A stretch of 64,000 nucleotides of DNA from the NCBI GenBank assembly GCA_965232895.1, contig OZ247430.1, positions 1,922,001 through 1,986,000 of the forward strand, read 5' to 3'. Positions 17,723-26,064 of this stretch are shown in pieces. Below the pieces are notes generated by a model. The model was given only the letters and a program-made list of their open reading frames with translations. It searched no databases and was not told where the DNA came from. The translations under genes were made by a program, and so were the position numbers. Source of the DNA: Bin87 sp965232895. GTDB taxonomy: Bacteria > Chloroflexota > Dehalococcoidia > Lucifugimonadales > UBA3495. Within the stretch, counting starts at the first letter, position 1; the number at the start of each line of letters is the position of its first letter.

Positions 17723-17745
17723 CCACCGTTCGAGGTCAAAACGTC

Positions 17746-18723
17746 ATGCTGTTGGATGAACTTGTCGGCGTAATTGAAACGCTGAAGCAACGCATACGGA
17801 CACATGGGGCGACGCTGCGGGCCAATGAGATCAGGACCCGTGTGGCGCTCATTGACCCGCTGCTGGCGGCGCTGGGTTGGGATGTATCCGATCCAGCACT
17901 GGTTACACCTGAGTACACCGTGGGTGAAGGCAGAGCCGACTACGCTCTGCACGGGTCGGAGTCGATACCGGCCGCCATGGTGGAAGCCAAGCGGCTTGGG
18001 CACGCGCTCAACGACGATGAACGGATGCAGATGCTGAACTACGCCAACGCAAGAGGGGTGCGATACGCCGCCGTTACCGATGGTGACGTGTGGGAGTTTT
18101 ACGAAGTCTTCAAACAGGCTCCGTTGGAAGATCGCCGCCTGCTCAATTTGCGCATTGCCAACACACCGGCCCACGAACTGGCGTTGCGACTGTTGTTGCT
18201 CTGGATGCCTAATCTAGCATCGGGGCAGCCAGTGGAGGCGAAGGAACCGATATTTGGTCCGCCCACAGAGCCTGAACCGGTGCCGCTGGAACCTGTACCC
18301 GTACCCCAAATGCTGTCGCAGCCTGATCCAGCACAAGGTTGGGTTGCACTATCTTCGTATTATCACGGAGCGAAACAGCCGATTGCAATCCGATTCCCTG
18401 ACAGAGCCGAATATCAGGTAAAGCTTTGGCTGGATTTGGCCACGAACTCTGCCGAATGGCTATGGTCAACCAGCAGATTAAATCTGAGTAACCTCCCCGT
18501 CGGAGTCGGAGGCAGAGGGCAACGTTACATAGTCAATGCACAACCTGTTCACTCTGACGGCAAGTCTTTCAATAGTCATCTCAAAACCCAACCGCCTCCA
18601 ATCCCGGGAACACCGCTCCACTTTGAAAGAAATTTCAGTGGGGAAAATCACGTTAAAAACGCAGCAAAACTTCTTCGCCATTGCGGCATAAACCCAGATG
18701 ACGTTTACGTCCGTGTGGAGTGA
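17746..18723 (+). CDS. HsdR_N-like nuclease-domain protein
   Basis: 325 residues from ATG at 17746. Residues 25-160 resemble the N-terminal PD-(D/E)xK domain of type I restriction R subunits and related stand-alone proteins: GWDVSDPALVTPEYTVGEGRADYAL, then MVEAKRLGHALNDDERMQMLNYANARGVRYAAVTDGDVWEFYE split over the usual strands. The D of GRADY and the E-A-K of MVEAKR are the likely metal-binding and catalytic positions. No helicase follows; residues 190-325 are a Pro/Glu-rich linker and an unassigned domain. No hsdM or hsdS is nearby, so it is an orphan that may serve defence or DNA repair. It follows the hicAB array closely. Confidence 0.72.
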   Translation: MLLDELVGVIETLKQRIRTHGATLRANEIRTRVALIDPLLAALGWDVSDPALVTPEYTVGEGRADYALHGSESIPAAMVEAKRLGHALNDDERMQMLNYANARGVRYAAVTDGDVWEFYEVFKQAPLEDRRLLNLRIANTPAHELALRLLLLWMPNLASGQPVEAKEPIFGPPTEPEPVPLEPVPVPQMLSQPDPAQGWVALSSYYHGAKQPIAIRFPDRAEYQVKLWLDLATNSAEWLWSTSRLNLSNLPVGVGGRGQRYIVNAQPVHSDGKSFNSHLKTQPPPIPGTPLHFERNFSGENHVKNAAKLLRHCGINPDDVYVRVE

Positions 18724-18800
18724 AATCTTCCCAGTGGGATCGAAATTCTCTGCTATTGCTACCCGTGAACTTGGCGGCGCTGAAACTGTGAGAGTATCAG

Positions 18801-19091
18801 ATGGCTACGGAACTGAAACCCGAAACGGAGGCCCGCATCGCCGATCTGGCGAAGCGGCTTGGTTTCGCCGGCCCGGACGCGGCGGAGCGGGTAATCATCG
18901 CCGCGCTGGACTACCTTGACCAAAACACCGGCAAATGGGAGCGGTGGTACACTCGCGCCGAGATTGACGCGATGGTAGAACGTGACCGCGTGGCATACTT
19001 AAGGGAGCATGGTTATCCCGAAACCGACCCCCGTCCCCTGTCGCAACTGCTGCAAGACGAACTGTACGACGAATTCGGGCTACCTAAATGA
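18801..19091 (+). CDS. antitoxin-like protein, first of a tandem pair
   Basis: 96 residues. The first half (TEARIADLAKRLGFAGPDAAERVIIAALDYL) is a short ribbon-helix-helix/VapB-type segment. The second half is acidic. The next gene encodes a paralogue with the pattern ARIATLAQRLGFDGPDASEQVLDMALEYL, and a PIN toxin follows. Two antitoxin-like genes before one toxin is unusual for vapBC. Which of the two neutralises the toxin cannot be read from the sequence. Confidence 0.7.
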   Translation: MATELKPETEARIADLAKRLGFAGPDAAERVIIAALDYLDQNTGKWERWYTRAEIDAMVERDRVAYLREHGYPETDPRPLSQLLQDELYDEFGLPK

Positions 19092-19107
19092 TTGCAGAGG
19101 CGATGCT

Positions 19108-19359
19108 ATGACTACCCTGAACAAGTCGGACATCACAGCCCGCATTGCGACGCTGGCGCAACGGCTGGGTTTTGACGGCCCGGACGCCAGTGAACAAGTG
19201 CTGGACATGGCGTTGGAGTATCTGGCTGACAGCATTGCCGGATGCCCGAACTGGCGTACCCGCCAGTACCGGGATGACTTCTCCCAGCAACACGCCGCGG
19301 ACTTGGCGCGGCAAGGACACGCCGCTGACCTGAATGCGACCGCATCCGGGAAAGAGTAG
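19108..19359 (+). CDS. vapB: VapB-like antitoxin, second of the pair
   Basis: 83 residues from ATG at 19108. The N-terminal helix pattern is homologous to the preceding gene. The C-terminal part (WRTRQYRDDFSQQHAADLARQGHAADL) differs and would be the toxin-contact tail. It lies 20 bases before the PIN toxin start and 16 bases after its paralogue, so all three genes are likely one operon. Confidence 0.72.
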   Translation: MTTLNKSDITARIATLAQRLGFDGPDASEQVLDMALEYLADSIAGCPNWRTRQYRDDFSQQHAADLARQGHAADLNATASGKE

Positions 19360-19379
19360 ATCAACGGACTGCCGGCTTG

Positions 19380-19772
19380 ATGATTGTATCCGATACCTCA
19401 GCGCTGATGGCGTTGGTGATGGATGAACCGGAAGCGCCCGACATCCGCCACGCTATCGACTTAGCCGAGCGAGTGCTGATCTCCACCGCTACGCTGGTAG
19501 AATTCTACATCGTAGCTATGGGCAAGGGCGACGATGCCTATGTCCTCGCCCAATCTCTAATTCGAGATCTGCCCATTGCAATCGTCCCATTTGATGCAGA
19601 GCAGGCCGAAATCGCCCGACGCACCTACGAACGATACGGCAAAGGCCGTGAGCATCCCGCCCAACTGAACTTTGGAGACACCTTCGCCTACGCCCTCGCC
19701 TCCGTGCGGGGGCTGCCTCTGCTCTACAAGGGTGAGGACTTTGCCCGAACGGACATCGCAACGGTGATGTGA
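19380..19772 (+). CDS. vapC: PIN-domain ribonuclease toxin (VapC)
   Basis: 130 residues from ATG at 19380; the TTG just before is also in frame, but the family begins MIVxDTSAL. The acidic sites are D5 (VSDTSALMAL), E (ATLVEFYIVAM, about 41), D (LNFGDTFAYALA, about 101) and D (GEDFARTDIA, about 119-124), a full PIN set. The TLVEF segment is typical of VapC. It should cleave RNA and be held in check by one of the two antitoxin-like proteins upstream. Confidence 0.88.
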   Translation: MIVSDTSALMALVMDEPEAPDIRHAIDLAERVLISTATLVEFYIVAMGKGDDAYVLAQSLIRDLPIAIVPFDAEQAEIARRTYERYGKGREHPAQLNFGDTFAYALASVRGLPLLYKGEDFARTDIATVM

Positions 19773-19889
19773 CAAGTATTGACGCTATTGGGGTCAGGTC
19801 CCCAAATGAAAGGCGGCCGCTCCGCAGGCACGGTAGCGACCGCCTTAGTCGATCCCGGGCGGGGATCGTGCTCGATTTCTGCGCGGGCT

Positions 19890-20912
19890 CTAGCCCGCAG
19901 CCGCGCCGCCCACGGTCTCGATGATCAACCGGGTCACGGTGTAGGGATCGCAGTTGGCGTTGGGACGCCGGTCTTCGATGTAACCCTTGCCGTCGCGGGC
20001 GACCTGCCACGGAATCCGGACCGAGGCGCCCCGGTCGGATACGCCGTAACGGAACTCCCGGTAGGAGCAGGTCTCGTGCAGGCCGGTCAGGCGCTCTTCA
20101 ATCCGGTGTCCGTAGTTGGCGATATGGAGGTCGTGGCGGGTCTGGAGCGCTTCCGCCGCGGCGAAGCAAGCGTCCAAATTCTCCCGCATCCGGTTGGTGG
20201 AGAAGTTGGTGTGGGCCCCGGCGCCATTCCAGTCGCCCTTGACCGGTTTGGGATCGAGGGTGGCGCTGATGCCCTTGCGCCCGTCAACGGTCTCCACGTC
20301 TTCGCCGATGCGATAGAGCAGCCAGCGAGCCAGCCACAAGTGGTCGCCCGCGGTCGGCGCTCCGATCGGTCCGATCTGAAACTCCCACTGGGCCGGCATG
20401 ACCTCGCCGTTGATGCCGGCAAAAGCCAGGCCGGCGTACAAACAAGCGTCCATGTGCTGTTCCACCACCGGCCGGCCGAAGACCTCGTCGGATCCGACGC
20501 CGCAGTAGTAGCCGCCCTGGGGCGCGGGGAAACCGTTGTCGGGCCAGCCCAACGGCTTGATGCCGTCGAAGAAGGTGTACTCCTGCTCGATGCCGAACCA
20601 GAAGTCCAGTGAGGAGTATTTTTCGGCCGCGGCGGCGCAGCCGGCCCTGGTGTTGGATGGATGGGGTGACATGTCGGTGAGCAACACTTCGCACATCACC
20701 AGCTTGTGATTGCCGCCGCGTATCGGGTCAGGAACCGACAGCACCGGGCTCAGCACGCAGTCCGAGTTTTCGCCGGGAGCCTGGTTGGTGCTGGAGCCGT
20801 CGAAACCCCAGACGGGAGGATCCTCGCCGTCCGGGACGATCTTCGCCTTTGACCGCAGCTTGGCGGTGGGCTGCTGCCCGTCGATCCAAATGTATTCCGC
20901 CTTGTAACTCAT
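19890..20912 (-). CDS. glnII: glutamine synthetase, type II (GlnII)
   Basis: 340 residues from ATG at 20912; the open frame extends far upstream, but this start matches the family (MSYKAEYIWIDG). Motifs are those of the short GSII class, eukaryote-like, not the 450-470-residue GSI: VWGFDGSSTNQA, FGIEQEYTFF with the metal-binding glutamates, GVGSDEVFGRPVVEQHMDACLYAGL, GDWNGAGAHTNFST, and SDRGASVRIP. It makes glutamine from glutamate, ammonia and ATP. GSII is rare in bacteria and lacks the adenylylation loop, so control is probably transcriptional. The gene faces away from uspA. Confidence 0.92.
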   Translation of the reverse strand: MSYKAEYIWIDGQQPTAKLRSKAKIVPDGEDPPVWGFDGSSTNQAPGENSDCVLSPVLSVPDPIRGGNHKLVMCEVLLTDMSPHPSNTRAGCAAAAEKYSSLDFWFGIEQEYTFFDGIKPLGWPDNGFPAPQGGYYCGVGSDEVFGRPVVEQHMDACLYAGLAFAGINGEVMPAQWEFQIGPIGAPTAGDHLWLARWLLYRIGEDVETVDGRKGISATLDPKPVKGDWNGAGAHTNFSTNRMRENLDACFAAAEALQTRHDLHIANYGHRIEERLTGLHETCSYREFRYGVSDRGASVRIPWQVARDGKGYIEDRRPNANCDPYTVTRLIIETVGGAAAG

Positions 20913-21458
20913 GAGACAGACCTCAAAATCCAGATTGTTTAAATATTGTACCCGAACTGCCCTGATTAAATCGCCCTGTCGCAACCGCTCACATGTAAAA
21001 AGTTTGTTACCAAGACGCACCGAGCCGCGTGCATCTCGGCTCCGGCAGGGCTCGCGCGAACTCCATCGCGGCGGCATAGTCAGAAGCGGGATTCGCCGGG
21101 GTTTGAAATTTTCACAATGTCCATAAATCGCGAAAATCCTCCAGGTAGTGGTGACGTTTGGTAAATTACGCGTCGTTCCTGCGCAACCAGGAACCCAGAA
21201 GCCTTTGCCATCGGAAAGTCTGCCGGATTTCACCCTTCTCTGGCACACTGGATTCCGGCGAAAGCCGGAATGACGCGAAATGTCAACACTGCCTGATTCC
21301 GGCAATCCTCTTTCTGACGACAACTTTGCGCCGGCGCCGGCCCGCCAGCGGGCCGGCGCCTCAGTTTCACCGCCGGTGGTACACTTGATTTCGGCGTCAC
21401 TTGTGCGTAACGCTGATATTCGACCGCGATACCCCAAACCCGGGAGAACGAAGACCGT
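20913..21458. other. intergenic region between glnII and uspA
   Basis: 546 bp between divergent genes, so both promoters must lie here. TACAAT on the minus strand about 35 bases before the glnII start is a possible -10 box. A palindromic repeat of the GTCATTCC type lies at 21252-21271, and a very stable 12-bp GC hairpin (21333-21344 with 21349-21360, loop CCAG) lies about 100 bases before the uspA start. No gene or tRNA is visible. Confidence 0.6.
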
Positions 21459-22391
21459 ATGTACTCGAAAATAATCGTTCCACTGGACGGATCGGACCTG
21501 GCGGAACAGGCCCTGCCCTATGCCGAGCTGGTGGCCGCCACGCTGTCAGCGCCCATTGAGCTCGTTCAGGCCTATGACGTCCTGCCGGGCAACATCCTGG
21601 GTTCACGCTCGCCGCGTATTGCGGACCAGTTGCAGATGGGAGCGCGGGAACGGGCCGAGGCTTCCCTGGAGCCCACCCGACAGCGACTGGAGGCCGACGG
21701 TTTTGCCGTCAACATCGCCACCCAGCGCGGTCCCGCCGCCGACGTCATCGTCGCCCAGGCCGGCACTGATCCGAGCGCGTTGGTGGTCATGTGCACCCAC
21801 GGGCGCGGCGGCATCTCCCGGTGGGTCATGGGCAGCGTCACCGACAAGGTTCTGCACACCGTGCCCAACCCCATGTTGATCGTCCGCGCCACGGTTACCG
21901 GCCCGGCCTCGCCCAGCTCCTCGCTGAAGACCGTGGTGGTGCCGTTGGACGGTTCGGCTCTTTCGGAACTGGCGATACCCCACGCCGTGAGCATGGCCGC
22001 CGCGCTGTCGGCCCGCATCACCGCGCTGCAGATCACGCCGACGGCTGATTACTACCGGCGCCAGCTCATGGTGGTCACGCCGGAGATGGGCGCAATCCCC
22101 GACTTCGATCCCGGTTCGCCCGAGGAAATGGCCGATCAGGACGCGGAAGGCGTGGCCGCTTACCTGGAGGACGTGACCAACCGCATGGCCATCGACCATG
22201 CCCACGGCGTCGATACTGCCCACGTGGTGGACGACAACATTGCCCAGAGCATCATTGACCAGGCCGCTGCCCAGCCGTCCCTGGTGGTCATGACCACCCA
22301 CGGCCGCAGCGGCGTGGGCCGCATGGTGTTGGGCAGCGTCACCGACCGGGTGATCCGCCACTCCAACACGCCGGCGCTGGTGATCCGTTAG
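21459..22391 (+). CDS. tandem-domain universal stress protein
   Basis: 310 residues with two UspA domains (about 1-145 and 155-310). Each begins with a strand and conserved Asp (IIVPLDGSDLAEQAL, VVVPLDGSALSELAI) and ends with an ATP-binding G-x2-G-x9-G-S/T pattern (THGRGGISRWVMGSVTDKVLH, THGRSGVGRMVLGSVTDRVIRHS). Both sites look intact, so ATP binding is expected. Such proteins aid survival under starvation and oxidative or energy stress. A paralogue follows 376 bp downstream, and a clear terminator separates them. Confidence 0.93.
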   Translation: MYSKIIVPLDGSDLAEQALPYAELVAATLSAPIELVQAYDVLPGNILGSRSPRIADQLQMGARERAEASLEPTRQRLEADGFAVNIATQRGPAADVIVAQAGTDPSALVVMCTHGRGGISRWVMGSVTDKVLHTVPNPMLIVRATVTGPASPSSSLKTVVVPLDGSALSELAIPHAVSMAAALSARITALQITPTADYYRRQLMVVTPEMGAIPDFDPGSPEEMADQDAEGVAAYLEDVTNRMAIDHAHGVDTAHVVDDNIAQSIIDQAAAQPSLVVMTTHGRSGVGRMVLGSVTDRVIRHSNTPALVIR

Positions 22392-22414
22392 ACCAGGCGA
22401 CAATCCCTGGCGCC

Positions 22415-22436
22415 GAGGCCCGCAACTGCGGGCCTC
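22415..22436 (+). terminator. terminator after the first uspA
   Basis: GAGGCCCGC and GCGGGCCTC pair over a perfect 9-bp stem with an AACT loop, followed by ATTTCGT. It lies 23 bases after the stop codon. Confidence 0.75.
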
Positions 22437-22491
22437 ATTTCGTATTGAGGGCCTCCGCACCTCGCTCGTACCCAGTTGGCGGCGCGGAAAC

Positions 22492-22600
22492 GTCAGAATC
22501 AGGATTTTCAAGATTTGGGGATTGTCAGGATTGGGACTATCCGACGCAACAGAACCCCCAATCCTGGAAATCCTTTAATCTCGAAAATCCTGATTCTGAC
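22492..22600. repeat. 109-bp inverted-repeat element
   Basis: The ends are 24-base inverted repeats matching at 23 positions (GTCAGAATCAGGATTTTC..., 22492-22515 with 22577-22600). Inside are a second, weaker inverted pair and several AGGATT modules. It lies in the 376-bp gap between the two uspA genes (22392-22767), which otherwise shows only the terminator of the first gene and the leader of the second. Confidence 0.75.
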
Positions 22601-22767
22601 AATTACCGAAAGTCGGTGCGCTTGAGCCTTCGCCCCATTGCGCGAACCGCGGTGGCGTGCTATCATATCCATGTAAGCAATAAAGATTATCTGAATAATG
22701 AATGTGCAGCGTTTCACAAACAATGGCAAAGGCGCTACGGCTACGTAGCCAAACAGGAGGTAACGCC

Positions 22768-23778
22768 ATGACCCTGTGCAACAACATAATCGTTCCCCTG
22801 GACGGGTCGAAATTGTCGGCCCAGGCGCTCCCTGCAGCCCGGTTGATGGCCAATGCGACGCGCGCGCCGATCACGCTGGTGCGGTCTTTCGAGCCGCTCC
22901 CCGACTGGTTTGCCGACGCCGACCAGGGACGCTTCAGCGCCGCGATGGCCGCCAGCGAGCACGACCGCACCGTGGCCGATCTGGCGTGCATCAGGCGACG
23001 CATGGAGCATTGGGGCGTCGAGACTCCGGTTTTCGTCGAGGCTCACGAGGAGCCGGCCCATCAGGCCATCATCAGCAAGGCCAACCGCGACCCCAGCGCG
23101 ATGGTCGTCATGTCCACACACGGTCGCGGCGGTTTCTCCCGCATGCTGACCGGCAGCGTGACCGCCAAGGTGGTGAACGCGGTAAGGAACCCGACGCTGA
23201 TCGTGCGCTGCAACAAGACCGACTGCCCGGTGGTGCCGCAGTTCTTCGAGAACATCATCGTGCCGCTGGATGGGACCGCATTTGCCGAGCACGCCCTGGA
23301 CTATGCCGGAGAACTGGCCACAACCTTCGGCACGCGGATCACCCTGTTCCGCTCCACGCCCGGCGCGGACTATTTCCGCACCAATTCCGACTGGGGACAC
23401 TACGGCGGGGCGGGGTTCGGTTTCAACGAGCCCGAAGAGATGGCCCGGGATCTGGCACACACGTCGGAAGACTACCTGTGGAAAAAGGCCGACGCGCTGC
23501 GCGCCCGGTTCCCGCTGTTCGACGTCGAAGTGGTGAACTCCCGGGAAAACCCTGAGTATGGCATCGTCAACCTGGCAAACCGGCTGGACAACGGGCTGGT
23601 CGTGATGGCCACACGCGGCCGTCGCGCCGTGGGTCGGGCTCTGTTCGGCAGCGTGGGCGACCACGTGGTGCGGCATTCCACCACACCGACCTTCCTGGTG
23701 CGTGGGCCCCTGCACGCTGCGGAAGGCGCCTTCGGCAGCCACCGGCACGACCACCATCGGGAGCTGGCCGCGGTGTAA
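22768..23778 (+). CDS. tandem-domain universal stress protein, second copy
   Basis: 336 residues from ATG at 22768, with AGGAGG eight bases upstream. There are two UspA domains: residues 1-145 (IIVPLDGSKLSAQALPAARL, STHGRGGFSRMLTGSVTAKVV) and 160-320 (IIVPLDGTAFAEHALDYAGEL, ATRGRRAVGRALFGSVGDHVVRHS). Both nucleotide-binding patterns are kept. A His-rich tail (GSHRHDHHRE) ends the protein and might bind metal. It is clearly paralogous to the preceding gene but diverged, so this is an old duplication with separate transcription. Confidence 0.92.
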   Translation: MTLCNNIIVPLDGSKLSAQALPAARLMANATRAPITLVRSFEPLPDWFADADQGRFSAAMAASEHDRTVADLACIRRRMEHWGVETPVFVEAHEEPAHQAIISKANRDPSAMVVMSTHGRGGFSRMLTGSVTAKVVNAVRNPTLIVRCNKTDCPVVPQFFENIIVPLDGTAFAEHALDYAGELATTFGTRITLFRSTPGADYFRTNSDWGHYGGAGFGFNEPEEMARDLAHTSEDYLWKKADALRARFPLFDVEVVNSRENPEYGIVNLANRLDNGLVVMATRGRRAVGRALFGSVGDHVVRHSTTPTFLVRGPLHAAEGAFGSHRHDHHRELAAV

Positions 23779-23834
23779 CCTCCGCACCGCGCGAGCGCGG
23801 ATAGCGCGAGCCCAAGGCTGGCGCCAATCGCGAA

Positions 23835-23858
23835 GGGGCGGGCAAATTTGCCCGCCCC
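23835..23858. terminator. bidirectional terminator between uspA and a flavin oxidoreductase
   Basis: GGGGCGGGCAAA and TTTGCCCGCCCC form a perfect 24-base palindrome between two convergent genes. A 14-bp direct duplication (TAAACGCGCTCGGG twice, from 23867) follows it. Confidence 0.65.
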
Positions 23859-23936
23859 CAATCATTTAAACGCGCTCGGGTAAACGCGCTCGGGTCGTCG
23901 CCGGGCTCAGCGCGCGCCGGCGACCGGCCCGGTCGT

Positions 23937-25070
23937 CTACCACTTCTGGATCACGGGAAGGACTTCCTTGCCGAACAGGCCGATGTTCTTCATGGTGGCC
24001 TCGTGTCCCATGCGGGACTCCTGGCCGTAGAATACCAGGTGCTCCATGCCCAGCCGCCGGTGCAGGAATTCCAGTTTCTCCAGCACCGTGTCCGGCGTGC
24101 CGCACACGATGTGGTAGTTCTCCTTGAGTTCCTCGAAAGTCTGGAGGTTGAGGGGCTTGAGGCCGGAACGCCGGGCGGCGATGGCGGAGCCGGCAGCGGA
24201 ACGATAGCCAACCGGCGCCATGTACTCTCGCGGGCCACGGACGGTGGGACCCATGCGCCAGATGAAGTGCTTCGCCTGCTCGTCGGCCTCCTCCTGGGTG
24301 TCGCCGACATAGCAGCAAAGCAGGTAGCCGAAGTTGTCCGGCACAACCTCCCGACCGGCTTCCTCGGCAGCCACCCGGTACATGCCGAACAACTCTTCGG
24401 TGACGTCCAGATCGGTGAGGAAGGCCACGTAAGTGTAGCCATGGCGACCGGACCACTCGGCGGTCTCCGGCGATGAGGTGCCCGGCACCCAGATGGGCGG
24501 ATGGGGCTGCTGGATTGGCACCATCCAGGGGTTGACCACCCTGAAGTTGTAGTGCTTCCCCTCCCAGCGGAAGGGGCCGGGAGTGGTCCAGGTCTTGATG
24601 ATCAGGTCGTGGCATTCCTCAAAGCGTTCCCGGTTGGCCACCGGATTGTTATTGGTGGAGACAGTCTCAACGCCGGTCCCACGAACGAATCCCGAAATCA
24701 TCCGCCCACCGGAGATGACGTCGATCATCGCCAGCTCTTCGGCCAGCCGGACCGGGTTGTCGTGGATGGGCAGGATGTTGCCCAGCAGCAGGATCCTGGC
24801 CTGGTGGGTGATGCGCGCCAGCACCGCGGCCGAAAGGTTGGTGGCGGCGTTCATGCACGACGGCGTGTTGTGGTGCTCGTTGAGCATGATGCCGTCGAAG
24901 CCCAGCTCGTCGGCGTACACGCACTCGTCAAAGTAGCGTTTGAAGAGGCCGTTGGCCGTGTTGGGGTTGAACCACGTGTTGGGGAAGGTCAGGCGCAGCG
25001 ACGGATATTTGTCGCCCTCCTCGTCCGGGTACTCGTGGTAGGGGAATTCGGAGAAGTAGTAGCTCTTCAC
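23937..25070 (-). CDS. LLM-class flavin-dependent oxidoreductase
   Basis: 377 residues of the bacterial luciferase-like TIM-barrel family, which uses reduced FMN or F420. Family marks are GFDGIMLNEHHNTPSCMNAATNLSAAVLA split around residue 60-90, LLGNILPIHDNPVRLAEELAMIDVISGGR, GFVRGTGVE, and HPPIWVPGTSSPETAEW. No ligand can be assigned. It is a close paralogue in layout to the gene at 61869-63104 (same NEHHNTP and FVRGTGVE blocks). Several such monooxygenases per genome are typical of SAR202-type Chloroflexota, where they are thought to oxidise recalcitrant organic matter. Confidence 0.9.
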   Translation of the reverse strand: MKSYYFSEFPYHEYPDEEGDKYPSLRLTFPNTWFNPNTANGLFKRYFDECVYADELGFDGIMLNEHHNTPSCMNAATNLSAAVLARITHQARILLLGNILPIHDNPVRLAEELAMIDVISGGRMISGFVRGTGVETVSTNNNPVANRERFEECHDLIIKTWTTPGPFRWEGKHYNFRVVNPWMVPIQQPHPPIWVPGTSSPETAEWSGRHGYTYVAFLTDLDVTEELFGMYRVAAEEAGREVVPDNFGYLLCCYVGDTQEEADEQAKHFIWRMGPTVRGPREYMAPVGYRSAAGSAIAARRSGLKPLNLQTFEELKENYHIVCGTPDTVLEKLEFLHRRLGMEHLVFYGQESRMGHEATMKNIGLFGKEVLPVIQKW

Positions 25071-25212
25071 GGGACGGTGGCCTCCCTTGGCATGAGAAAT
25101 GACTGGCCGATTATACCAGCCGCATTGCCGGCGCCCGTCCTGCCGATGTAATCGCCCCGCCGGCGGCGCGCCGGCCCGTTTGCCGGCCGGCTCAGGCTCA
25201 AGCCGCCGGCAG

Positions 25213-25461
25213 TTACAGCCGGTAGGCCCGTACCGCCGTGCCCTGGAACATTGCGGCTTTTTCTGCGTCCGAATAGGCGGCCGTCACCCGTTTGAAGGCA
25301 TTCCACGCGGTGGTGTAGGAATAAGAAGCCTTGTCCACCGGGAAGTTGCTCTCGAACATGCAGCGCTCCGGACCGAATTGCTCGATGCAATAGTCCAGCC
25401 AGGGACGGATGGTTTCGGCCAGTTCCTGGGAATCCGGCGGGACGTCGCGCTGGTGCCTATC
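25213..25461 (-). pseudogene. C-terminal remnant of an amidohydrolase (metal-dependent TIM barrel)
   Basis: Read on the minus strand, 25461 to 25213 gives an 83-residue stretch that is the end of an amidohydrolase-2 family protein: RDVPPDSQELAETIRP, YCIEQFGPERCMFESNFPVD, then AFKRVTAAYSDAEKAAMFQGTAVRAYRL and TAA. A stop codon lies just upstream at 25462-25464, and no start or N-terminal two thirds exist. The cut lies exactly where the neighbouring exported-protein gene ends, so a rearrangement replaced the front of the gene. The protein sequence is well kept, so the event looks recent. Confidence 0.8.
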
Positions 25462-26037
25462 TCACTTCCACACTGCTGGTTGCCCGTAATGCCAACTCCC
25501 AAGGCCTTGGCCGGTCTTGGCATCCACGATGGCGTAGGCGTTGCTCTGCCCGGGCGTACACTGGCCCTGATTTTGGGAGGCCCCTGCGGAATCTTCCGGG
25601 CGCGGTTGACCCGGGGACGGAAGGCCCACGCCACAACGACCCGGCGGTCCCCAACCTTCCAAGGTAACGACCCACACTGGCAGCCCGTCCGCCGCCGGCC
25701 CCATCGCGTTCTCCTGGGCGTTGTAAACGGCTGCCACCGCGGTGGCAGGATACGCGTCACTGTATTCGCTTCGATGCACCCCCCAAACGCGCTCCGTTAC
25801 CAACTCGATCACCCTCTCCTCAGATAGGGAGTCCGCGGGAAGGCCCTCACTCGGAGCAAGGCCGGCAACACCCATTTGTTCCAGTGGATGCTCCGGTAAG
25901 ACGCTAGCCTGCTGAGGAACTGCCGCAGACGGTGTCTCCATTGTTCTATCCACCCAAAGGAATCCGACCCCGGATGCCATCAATATGGCGGCCGCGACGC
26001 CGACCCATGCCAGCCTGCCGAAGAATTTGCGTTGCAT
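25462..26037 (-). CDS. exported or membrane-anchored hypothetical protein
   Basis: 191 residues. Residues 1-32 are a basic start and hydrophobic segment (LAWVGVAAAILMASGVGFLWV), a signal anchor. The remainder is outside the membrane, with AVYNAQENAMGPAADGLPVWVVTLEGWGPP and two cysteines (GRCGV, QGQCTPG) in a Pro/Gly-rich zone, then AYAIVDAKTGQGLGSWHYG. The last block resembles PepSY-like or similar protease-inhibitor-type strands but is too weak to assign. It follows the secreted protein gene by 27 bases, so the two form an operon. Its 3' end abuts a truncated amidohydrolase. Confidence 0.65.
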   Translation of the reverse strand: MQRKFFGRLAWVGVAAAILMASGVGFLWVDRTMETPSAAVPQQASVLPEHPLEQMGVAGLAPSEGLPADSLSEERVIELVTERVWGVHRSEYSDAYPATAVAAVYNAQENAMGPAADGLPVWVVTLEGWGPPGRCGVGLPSPGQPRPEDSAGASQNQGQCTPGQSNAYAIVDAKTGQGLGSWHYGQPAVWK

Positions 26038-26064
26038 TTCTTTCCTCCTCTTGGATCAAGTGTA

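Larger units (their letters stand above)
15771..17732 (+). repeat. three tandem hicAB units with a 654-bp period
   Basis: The hicA starts lie at 15771, 16425 and 17079 and the hicB starts at 15980, 16634 and 17288, so both genes repeat at exactly 654 bp with no length change. The segment from the end of hicB through the start of the next hicA is nearly identical between units 2 and 3 (ACAGTCCGCGT before the ATG). This is a tandem gene duplication held in register. Confidence 0.92.

Noticed and set aside
17746..18723. A complete type I restriction system
   Set aside because: Only an HsdR_N-like domain is present; there is no helicase, methylase or specificity subunit.
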